Assembly (NCBI GenBank): GCA_025800435.1
Contig: JAOXRV010000090.1
Span: 1-8,074 of the forward strand
Direction of reading: 5' to 3'
Source: Cellvibrionaceae bacterium
GTDB lineage: Bacteria; Pseudomonadota; Gammaproteobacteria; Pseudomonadales; Cellvibrionaceae
Length of the DNA stretch: 8,074 bases
Under the pieces are notes generated by a model. That model was not told the origin of the DNA and made no database searches. It worked only from the letters and a program-made list of their open reading frames with translations. Each line of letters opens with the position of its first letter. Positions within the stretch are counted from its first letter, which is position 1. Of this stretch, positions 1 through 5,258 are shown one piece after another. Position numbers and translations under genes: made by a program.

Positions 1-537
1 ATTATCGCCGACCCCTGTCGGGATTGTGGCGGTCAGGGCCGGGTGGAAGAAACCAAAACCTTGTCGGTTAAAGTACCTGCGGGTGTTGACACCGGTGATC
101 GCATTCGCCTGACCGGCGAGGGTGAAGCGGGTGAAGCCGGCGGCCCTCCGGGGGATTTGTATGTGCAGGTCTCGGTGAAAGAGCATCCGATTTTTGAACG
201 CGAAGGTAAAAACCTTTACTGTGAAGTGCCCATCTGTATTGTCGATGCGGCCTTAGGTGGCGAGCTGGAGGTGCCCACGCTGGACGGTCGGGTTAAGCTA
301 AAAGTACCCGCCGAAACCCAGACCGGTAAACTGTTCCGCTTGCGCGGCAAGGGTGTTACCCCGGTGCGCGGTGGTGCAGCTGGTGACCTGCTGTGCCGGG
401 TGGTGTTGGAAACCCCGGTTAATCTCTCTGCCAAGCAAAAAGACTTGCTGCGCGAATTACAGGCCAGTATGAGTGGGGATAAAAACTCACCGCGCCAGTC
501 CTCTTGGTTTGAGGGGATGAAAAACTTCTTTTCCTAA
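1..537 (+). CDS. dnaJ: Chaperone protein DnaJ, C-terminal part (5' end outside window)
   Basis: This is the last 178 residues of the Hsp40 co-chaperone DnaJ, which delivers unfolded clients to DnaK and stimulates its ATPase in the cytoplasm. The frame is open from base 1 and ends with TAA at 535-537. Residues 6-13 of the fragment read CRDCGGQG, the fourth CxxCxGxG repeat of the zinc-binding domain. The C-terminal beta-sandwich domains follow, with typical pieces such as VPAGVDTGDRIRL, GDLYVQV, HPIFEREGKNLYCEVPI, LGGELEVPTLDG and the second-domain LRGKGV. The end, SSWFEGMKNFFS, is like the tail of other gammaproteobacterial DnaJ proteins. The J domain, Gly/Phe region and first three Cys repeats lie upstream of the window. 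An internal ATG at 43 is not the start, because the conserved zinc repeat precedes it. The identification is secure. Function is known from the family, not tested here. Confidence 0.97.
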   Translation: MIADPCRDCGGQGRVEETKTLSVKVPAGVDTGDRIRLTGEGEAGEAGGPPGDLYVQVSVKEHPIFEREGKNLYCEVPICIVDAALGGELEVPTLDGRVKLKVPAETQTGKLFRLRGKGVTPVRGGAAGDLLCRVVLETPVNLSAKQKDLLRELQASMSGDKNSPRQSSWFEGMKNFFS

Positions 538-543
538 GCTGCA

Positions 544-575
544 GCCAGCAAAAATCATCCATGATTTTTGCTGGC
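544..575. repeat. Perfect 15-bp inverted repeat after dnaJ (hairpin, possible terminator or dispersed repeat)
   Basis: Left arm 544-558 (GCCAGCAAAAATCAT) and right arm 561-575 (ATGATTTTTGCTGGC) are exact reverse complements separated only by CC, so the practical loop is about ATCCAT. It starts 6 bases after the dnaJ stop codon, where a terminator would be expected. No T-run follows the stem on either strand, so it is not a canonical Rho-independent terminator. It could slow 3'-end decay or be one copy of a dispersed palindromic repeat. A second GCCAG at 594-598 could pair with the CTGGC at 571-575 and compete with the main stem. Confidence 0.7.
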
Positions 576-691
576 GCCGCCGCTGCGCTGCTTGCCAGTC
601 GCGCTCATAAAAAATCTATTCAATACACTGTATTCCAGTCGTTTCTAAATTCCAAAATAACTTTTCTCTTTTTTTGCTTGGGTATCTCTGG

Positions 692-751
692 CTCAAATTG
701 ATCATGCTTGCGCATTAATTGCTGATCTCAAATTGATCATAGTTGCGCATT
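692..751. repeat. Two 25-bp direct repeats, 35 bp apart start to start
   Basis: Copy 1 is 692-716 and copy 2 is 727-751. Both begin CTCAAATTGATCAT and end TTGCGCATT, differing only at two adjacent bases (GC at 706-707, AG at 741-742). Each copy contains the palindrome TGATCA. The second copy ends 22 bases before the -35 element of the FliA-type promoter at 774. Position and spacing fit paired binding sites for a regulator acting on the receptor gene, but no known regulator site is recognised. A chance duplication that has been kept is the alternative. Confidence 0.7.
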
Positions 752-773
752 TTATTGATGTGTAAATTGTTTC

Positions 774-800
774 TAAAGGCTACGATTTAAAGGTCGATAG
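774..800 (+). promoter_or_regulatory. Sigma-28 (FliA) promoter candidate for the first Aer-like gene
   Basis: TAAAGGCT at 774-781, 11 bases, then GTCGATAG at 793-800. The enteric FliA consensus is TAAAGTTT-N11-GCCGATAA, so the spacing is exact and the key TAAAG and CGATA cores are kept. Transcription would begin near 806-808, giving a leader of about 50 bases before the ATG at 859. A chemoreceptor gene is a classic late flagellar gene, which supports the call, as do matching sites before the two other receptor genes in the window. Confidence 0.75.
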
Positions 801-822
801 GTCTGGAGTGGTATTTATTAAC

Positions 823-914
823 GGAGGTATTTTGTGAAACTATTTAACTGGCAAAATCATGAGAAAAAATCTACCGGTACAAGATGTCGAAGTGGGCTTG
901 GAGGAGTCGTGTAA
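823..914 (+). other. Strong ribosome binding site plus 26-codon GTG leader frame overlapping the receptor start
   Basis: GGAGG at 823-827 lies 6 bases before GTG at 834-836, ideal spacing. That frame reads VKLFNWQNHEKKSTG and on to TAA at 912-914, 26 codons, in a different frame from the receptor gene. The receptor's ATG at 859 has no clear Shine-Dalgarno sequence within the normal range; GGAGG is 31 bases away. The leader frame therefore runs across the receptor start and ends 53 bases beyond it. It may be a translated leader that governs receptor translation, or the GGAGG may be unused. I do not recognise the peptide and claim no protein function. Confidence 0.35.
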
Positions 915-2439
915 TATCCTCTCCATCACCGATGAGTTAGGAAAGATTCAGTACGTCAATGACGATTTTGTCAAAGTTAGCGGCTTTGACAGGAATGAGC
1001 TAATCGGTGAGGATCACAATATTGTGCGTCACCCTGATATGCCCGCGGCGGCCTTTGCCGATTTGTGGGCGGCGATAAAGGGTGAGCGCAGTTGGAAAGG
1101 CGTAGTAAAAAATCGCTGTAAAGATGGCAGCTACTACTGGGTCGATGCCTATGTTATTCCAATTCGCAGTGATGGCGAGATACGCTACCAATCTGTGCGC
1201 CAAAAGCCCAAGCCCGATGTCGTGCAGCGGGCCAAACAAATTTATCTCAAATTAAATCGCGGCCAAGGCCTGCCCCGGTCGATATCCATTCGTCAAAAAA
1301 TGTTCGCCCTGGTGCTGCTAAAGGCCTTGCTGTTGGCTGCCTATATGTTTGCCTTTGTTGGGCTGCCGCCTTTGTTGGCGGCCGCGACTGGAGGTTTTTT
1401 CGGGTTTTTACTGGGGGCTGCGCTCTGGGGTTTGTGGCGGCCCTGGGCGAAGGTATTGAGTCAGAGCCGGCAGGTGTCCAGTGATCCTTTGGCTCGATAT
1501 ATCTACACCGGGCGTCAGGATGAAGCGGCCGAGGTGGAATTCGCGCTGCAGTCTTTGCGCTCAGAGGCGGCGGGTTTAATTGGTCGGATCGAGGCCAATG
1601 CCAAAGATTTTCACACCAACTCCGGAGAAATCCGCGCTTCTTCAAACAGGGCCCAGTGCGAGATTGAAAAGCAATTTTGCCAAACTGAGTCAGTTGCCAG
1701 TGCCACCAAGCAAATGAATGCGGCGATTGAGCATGTGGCTGAAAATACCTTGATGGCGTCGCGCTCGGCTAACGATGCTCAGCAACAGGCCCGGCGCGGT
1801 CAGCAGGTGGTGAATAATACCCAGCACTTAATTGAATCGTTGATCGCTGAAATTGAATCTGTGTCGGGTTCAATTAGCAAGGTGGCCGAAGACAGCACCA
1901 ATATCAGCGGTATATTGGATGTGATCAAAAGCATTGCCGAGCAGACCAATTTGCTGGCCTTAAACGCGGCGATTGAATCCGCGCGTGCGGGCGAATTGGG
2001 GCGCGGCTTTGCGGTGGTGGCCGAGGAGGTTCGCACCTTGGCAAACCGCACCCAGGATTCGACCGTGCAGATCGAGTCGTTGATTGTTAATTTGCAGGCC
2101 AGTACTCAGGATTCAGTGCGGATGATGCGCCAGAGTATTGAGCGTGCTGGCGACTGTATGGTCAAGGGCAAGGATGCAGTGACAGCTCTGCAAGCCATTG
2201 ACGATGCCATTGCTGCAATCAGTGATATGAATCAGCAGATCAGCGCCTCGGTCGATCAGCAATCCCAAGTAAGCAGGGCTATATCGGAAGATGTCAGCGA
2301 TATTCGCGATATCTGTGAGAGTAGCCTTGAGCACGCAGCCAGCAGCAGTGCCGAAAGTGAGGCCATCGACCAAGCCGCTGCAGCACTGATGCAAACGGCC
2401 AGGTTTTTTTGGCAGCGCAACCGCAGTCTGGGCGGGTGA
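859..2439 (+). CDS. Aer-like PAS methyl-accepting chemotaxis protein (first of a tandem pair)
   Basis: A 526-residue chemoreceptor likely to sense redox state or oxygen through an N-terminal PAS domain and to control CheA through CheW. The PAS domain covers about residues 10-118. N34, R57, H58, D60, F66, W70 and N85 match the numbering and identity of the FAD-pocket residues of E. coli Aer, within the motif NIVRHPDMP. A hydrophobic hairpin at about 148-193 anchors it, with almost no periplasmic part; a lysine (K155) lies inside the first segment. A HAMP-like linker follows (SSDPLARYIYTGRQDE). The receptor tip EQTNLLALNAAIESARAGE begins at residue 361. The C-terminus FFWQRNRSLGG lacks an NWETF-type tether. 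An in-frame TGA at 835-837 excludes any earlier start, and MRKNLPVQDVE matches the next gene's start. The ligand is inferred from the family. Confidence 0.93.
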   Translation: MRKNLPVQDVEVGLEESCNILSITDELGKIQYVNDDFVKVSGFDRNELIGEDHNIVRHPDMPAAAFADLWAAIKGERSWKGVVKNRCKDGSYYWVDAYVIPIRSDGEIRYQSVRQKPKPDVVQRAKQIYLKLNRGQGLPRSISIRQKMFALVLLKALLLAAYMFAFVGLPPLLAAATGGFFGFLLGAALWGLWRPWAKVLSQSRQVSSDPLARYIYTGRQDEAAEVEFALQSLRSEAAGLIGRIEANAKDFHTNSGEIRASSNRAQCEIEKQFCQTESVASATKQMNAAIEHVAENTLMASRSANDAQQQARRGQQVVNNTQHLIESLIAEIESVSGSISKVAEDSTNISGILDVIKSIAEQTNLLALNAAIESARAGELGRGFAVVAEEVRTLANRTQDSTVQIESLIVNLQASTQDSVRMMRQSIERAGDCMVKGKDAVTALQAIDDAIAAISDMNQQISASVDQQSQVSRAISEDVSDIRDICESSLEHAASSSAESEAIDQAAAALMQTARFFWQRNRSLGG

Positions 2440-2630
2440 GCGGTTATTTGGGGGGTAAGCGATTGGCTGGTTGAATAGGCTTTCAATTAGGATGGGTATT
2501 TCCCAAACTCCCGAAAAATTAGAATGAAGCACTAAAGCTGACCCGGCAATGGCCGATAGCCCCATAAGGACATATGCATATAAACGATATTGGCGGTATA
2601 CCGGTTAACTAATATTTATCAGGCCCAACA
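2440..2630. other. Spacer between the two Aer-like genes
   Basis: These 191 bases contain no gene and no convincing terminator. They hold the FliA-type promoter at 2533-2559. Downstream of it lie two 10-bp perfect palindromes, ATATGCATAT at 2572-2581 and CGGTATACCG at 2594-2603, within what would be the untranslated leader of the second receptor. The only Shine-Dalgarno-like sequence is a weak AGG at 2621-2623, 7 bases before the ATG at 2631. Confidence 0.7.
2533..2559 (+). promoter_or_regulatory. Sigma-28 (FliA) promoter candidate for the second Aer-like gene
   Basis: TAAAGCTG at 2533-2540, 11 bases, then GCCGATAG at 2552-2559, against the consensus TAAAGTTT-N11-GCCGATAA. The -10 element differs from consensus at a single base, making this the best of the three such sites in the window. 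Transcription would start near 2566, about 65 bases before the ATG. The second receptor can therefore be expressed as its own unit and need not depend on read-through from the first. Confidence 0.85.
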
Positions 2631-4226
2631 ATGAGAAAGAATCTACCTGTACAAGATGTAGAAATAGATCTGGATGAGTCTTCTAATATCCTTTCGATAA
2701 CAGACCACCAGGGTAAAATTAAATACATTAACGACGACTTTATTAAGTTCAGTGGCTTTAGCCGCGAAGAGCTTATTGGCGAAGACCACAATATTGTGCG
2801 CCATCCGGATATGCCGCCGGCGGCATTTGCGGACTTGTGGGCGGCCATGAAGTCCAACCGCACCTGGAAAGGTATGGTGAAAAACCGCTGTAAAGATGGC
2901 AGCTACTACTGGGTGGATGCCTACGCTATCCCGATTCGCAACGGCGAGCAAATTCGCTACCAATCGGTTCGGCAAAAGGCCAAGCCCATATACATCGAGC
3001 GGGCCAAAGCGCTTTACGCCAAGCTTAACCGGGGCCAAAAACTGCCGCGCTTTATCAGTATTCAGCAAAAATTATTGGGCCTGATGGTGTTGTTGCCGCT
3101 GCTGTTGGCGACGGCGCAAATTACCATGGCCGATGTGCCGATTAGCCAAGCTGTTTTATCCAGCGCGGCTTTTGGCCTGGTGTTTAGCGGCTTGGGCTAT
3201 TGGGTGTTATCGCCGCTGCGCCGTGTGCTGCGTATGAGCCGCAATATTTCCAGTGATCCGGTGGCCCGCTATATCTATACCGGGCGCCAAGATGAGGTGG
3301 GCGAAGTAGAGTTTGCGCTGCAATTGCTGCGCTCGGAATCGGCCGGTCTAATTGGCCGAATTCAGGCCAATGCCAAAGATTTCCACCACAAATCCGCCGC
3401 AATTTTAGATGCCTCGCAAAAAGCCCGCGCCGAGACCGAAAAGCAGTTTACCCAAACCGACTCGGTAGCCAGCGCTGCCAAGCAGATGAACTCCAGTATT
3501 CAGTTGGTGGCAGAAAACGCCCTGGCAGCGGCGCAGTCGGCCAAAGAAGCCCAGTGCCAGGCCCAGTCGGGTAAGCAGGTGGTGGATGTTACCCAGGAGT
3601 TGTTGGAGTCTTTTATTAATGAGATCCAATCGGTGTCTTCCTCCATCAGCAAGGCCGCCGACGATAGCAATAATATCAGCACTATTTTGGATGTTATTAA
3701 AAGTGTGGCCGAACAGACTAATTTGCTCGCCCTAAATGCCGCGATTGAGGCGGCCCGGGCAGGTGAGATGGGGCGTGGTTTTGCGGTGGTAGCCGAAGAA
3801 GTGCGTACCCTGGCCAATCGCACCCAGGATTCCACCGCCCAGATTGAGGCCATGATTAACGCCTTGCAAACCAGCACCCAGGATTCGGTCAATATGATGG
3901 ACCAGGGTTTAAATAAAGCCAATGAATGTATGGCCAAGGGGCAAGATGCGGTGCAGGCACTGGATGCTATCGAGGCGGCAATCAACTCGATTAACGATAT
4001 GAACCAGACCATTTCCGCCTCGGTGGAGCAGCAATCCCAGGTTGCCAAAGATATCTTTAACGATGTCAGCCAGATTCGCGATGCCTCTGAAAGCAATTTG
4101 GCGCTGGCCTCCGAGAGCAGTGCCGAAAGTGAGGCTATCGATACCTCTGCCAGTCGCCTGTTTCGGGTGTCGGAGTTTTTCTGGCAGCGCAACCGCGCCC
4201 TGGGGCGTTCGCGGGCGGCAGAGTAA
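2631..4226 (+). CDS. Aer-like PAS methyl-accepting chemotaxis protein (second of a tandem pair)
   Basis: A 531-residue paralogue of the preceding receptor, with which it appears collinear: both begin MRKNLPVQDVE, both place the receptor tip EQTN at residue 361, and the 5-residue length difference lies in the C-terminal tail (FFWQRNRALGRSRAAE). The PAS domain (about 10-118) keeps N34, R57, H58, D60, F66, W70 and N85 as in FAD-binding E. coli Aer. The membrane hairpin, about 148-194, is the most diverged part; it lacks the buried lysine and has a small polar turn (ITMADVPISQ). The linker SSDPVARYIYTGRQDE and signalling coiled coil are well conserved. The likely role is redox or oxygen taxis through CheW/CheA. 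Differences in the sensor edge and membrane part suggest a different working range, not loss of function. The start is supported by a weak AGG at 2621-2623 and paralogue alignment. Confidence 0.94.
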   Translation: MRKNLPVQDVEIDLDESSNILSITDHQGKIKYINDDFIKFSGFSREELIGEDHNIVRHPDMPPAAFADLWAAMKSNRTWKGMVKNRCKDGSYYWVDAYAIPIRNGEQIRYQSVRQKAKPIYIERAKALYAKLNRGQKLPRFISIQQKLLGLMVLLPLLLATAQITMADVPISQAVLSSAAFGLVFSGLGYWVLSPLRRVLRMSRNISSDPVARYIYTGRQDEVGEVEFALQLLRSESAGLIGRIQANAKDFHHKSAAILDASQKARAETEKQFTQTDSVASAAKQMNSSIQLVAENALAAAQSAKEAQCQAQSGKQVVDVTQELLESFINEIQSVSSSISKAADDSNNISTILDVIKSVAEQTNLLALNAAIEAARAGEMGRGFAVVAEEVRTLANRTQDSTAQIEAMINALQTSTQDSVNMMDQGLNKANECMAKGQDAVQALDAIEAAINSINDMNQTISASVEQQSQVAKDIFNDVSQIRDASESNLALASESSAESEAIDTSASRLFRVSEFFWQRNRALGRSRAAE

Positions 4227-4254
4227 ATCCCTATCGGCCGGTGCAGGCGCCCGG

Positions 4255-4260
4255 TATAAT
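4255..4260 (+). promoter_or_regulatory. Sigma-70 -10 box candidate for dapB
   Basis: A perfect TATAAT at 4255-4260 is followed by a GC-rich discriminator (GCGCGGC), giving a start near 4267 and a leader of about 57 bases to the ATG at 4324. No recognisable -35 hexamer lies 16-18 bases upstream (that region reads CTATCGG) and there is no TGn extension, so the call rests on the -10 and its position. It would give dapB housekeeping expression separate from the flagellar-type promoters of the receptor genes. Confidence 0.5.
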
Positions 4261-4323
4261 GCGCGGCTATAAGCCTTAAAACATGGGTTTGAGGTAGATA
4301 CTAACCCCATAGCAGGAACAACC

Positions 4324-5130
4324 ATGAGCGCAAAACTCGCCGTAACCGGTGCCGCCGGCCGTATGGGCCGCATGCTGATCGAAACCATCGCCAAGCACAA
4401 CAATGCCGAGCTGGTGGCAGCCATTGAACACCCCCAAAGCTCTTTGATTGGCGCCGATGCCGGTGAGCTGGCGGGCATCGGTAAAAACGGTGTTGCTATC
4501 GTCGCCAACCTGGCCGAGGTGATCGAGCAGATCGATGTATTGATCGACTTTACTGCGCCTGAGGCTACCCTGGCCAATGCCGCTGCCTGTAGCGCTGCCG
4601 GCAAAGCGTTGGTGGTGGGCACTACCGGTTTCGACGCCGAGCAAAAAGCCCAATTGATGACCCTGCAAAGCAGCATGGCCCTGTGTGTGGCCGCCAACTA
4701 CAGCACCGGCGTCAATGTATGCCTAAAACTGCTGGAGCAGGCCGCCGCTATTTTGGGTGATGATTACGATATTGAAATCTACGAAGCCCATCACCGCCAC
4801 AAGGTGGATGCGCCCTCTGGCACGGCTCTGGCCATGGGCGAGGCGGTAGCCGATAGCCTTGGCCGCGACCTGGCCAAGGTGGCCATCTATGGCCGCGAGG
4901 GCCAGACCGGCGCCCGCGAGCGCGACACCATAGGTTTTGCCACCGTGCGTGGCGGCGATGTGGTGGGCGATCATACGGTGATGTTTATGGCCGATGGCGA
5001 GCGGCTTGAGATTACCCACAAAGCCTCCAGCCGCATGGCTTTTGCCCGCGGTGCCGTGCGCGCCGCCGCCTGGATGGCCGGCCGCGCCCCAGGCCACTAC
5101 GATATGCGCGATGTGCTCGGTTTAAGCTAG
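4324..5130 (+). CDS. dapB: 4-hydroxy-tetrahydrodipicolinate reductase
   Basis: A 268-residue cytoplasmic enzyme that reduces the product of DapA with NAD(P)H in the diaminopimelate pathway, which supplies lysine and peptidoglycan cross-links. The nucleotide-binding loop GAAGRMG is at residues 9-15. IDFTAPEATL (74-83) and VVGTTGF (97-103) line the cofactor site. The substrate signature EAHHRHKVDAPSGTA is at 154-168, with H156 and K160 corresponding to the catalytic His159 and Lys163 of E. coli DapB. The late segment IGFATVRGGDVVGDHTVMF is also typical. Length is close to the 273 residues of the E. coli enzyme. AGGA at 4314-4317 before the ATG is a reasonable ribosome binding site. DapB usually sits directly after dnaJ in this class; here two receptor genes separate them, and carA does not follow. 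Identification is secure. Confidence 0.98.
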   Translation: MSAKLAVTGAAGRMGRMLIETIAKHNNAELVAAIEHPQSSLIGADAGELAGIGKNGVAIVANLAEVIEQIDVLIDFTAPEATLANAAACSAAGKALVVGTTGFDAEQKAQLMTLQSSMALCVAANYSTGVNVCLKLLEQAAAILGDDYDIEIYEAHHRHKVDAPSGTALAMGEAVADSLGRDLAKVAIYGREGQTGARERDTIGFATVRGGDVVGDHTVMFMADGERLEITHKASSRMAFARGAVRAAAWMAGRAPGHYDMRDVLGLS

Positions 5131-5256
5131 GGTCCCGCTGAGCATCATCGAGTTATTCAGAGGTACCCTAGGGCACCCTAACTCAATATTTGCTATTGCC
5201 AATTCCGTCGCAGTGGCGAAAATAGGGGTTTTACCACAATAATAAACGGTGCCCCT
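5131..5256. other. Spacer dapB to acyl-CoA synthetase with palindromic elements
   Basis: No gene fits here. An imperfect 16-bp palindrome centred on CCCTAGGG lies at 5162-5177 (one mismatched pair), enclosed by the inverted pair GAGTTA (5150-5155) and TAACTC (5179-5184). No T-run follows, so termination of dapB is uncertain. TTGCCA at 5196-5201 is a possible -35 element, but the matching -10 position (5219-5224, AAAATA) is poor, so I do not call a promoter. The inverted repeat around the next start codon is listed separately. Confidence 0.55.
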
Positions 5257-5258
5257 AT
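5222..5258 (+). promoter_or_regulatory. Inverted repeat pairing over the start codon of the acyl-CoA synthetase gene
   Basis: ATAGGGG at 5222-5228 is the exact reverse complement of CCCCTAT at 5252-5258, and ACC at 5233-5235 can extend the pairing with GGT at 5248-5250 across a small internal loop. In RNA this would hold the first two bases of the ATG (5257-5259) and the bases just before it in a stem, and no good Shine-Dalgarno sequence is visible there. It could lower or control translation. Folding was judged by eye only. Confidence 0.4.

Larger units (their letters stand above)
538..858. other. Gene-free spacer dnaJ to first chemoreceptor gene
   Basis: No credible long coding frame is present on either strand in these 321 bases. 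In order it holds the hairpin at 544-575, a GC-rich patch at 571-605, a 13-bp palindrome at 622-634 (AATACA, one C, TGTATT), a pyrimidine/T-rich run around 661-676, two 25-bp direct repeats at 692-751, a FliA-type promoter at 774-800, and a Shine-Dalgarno sequence at 823-827 placed for a GTG at 834. The stretch from about 601 is clearly more AT-rich than the flanking genes, as expected of a regulatory region. Confidence 0.8.

Noticed and set aside
622..634. Palindrome AATACA-C-TGTATT as a LexA box
   Set aside because: LexA sites need CTG-N10-CAG, which is absent; kept only as a palindrome in the spacer description.
692..751. CRISPR array or phage attachment sites
   Set aside because: Only two repeats with a 10-base gap and no integrase, cas gene or tRNA nearby.
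834..914. Frameshift joining the GTG 834 frame to the receptor
   Set aside because: The receptor is complete from ATG 859, and its start MRKNLPVQDVE is matched by the paralogue, so no missing N-terminus needs explaining.
1247..1645. Minus-strand open frame of 132 codons within the first Aer-like gene
   Set aside because: It runs antisense through the conserved linker of a clear receptor gene, has a composition typical of a shadow frame, and matches no family I know. Other long minus-strand frames (for example 3500-4192, 3909-4697, 5398-6054) fail for the same reason.
4231..4323. Riboswitch (lysine type) ahead of dapB
   Set aside because: The leader after the -10 box is only about 57 bases, far too short for a lysine riboswitch; only a weak ATGGGTT/AACCCCAT pairing is visible.
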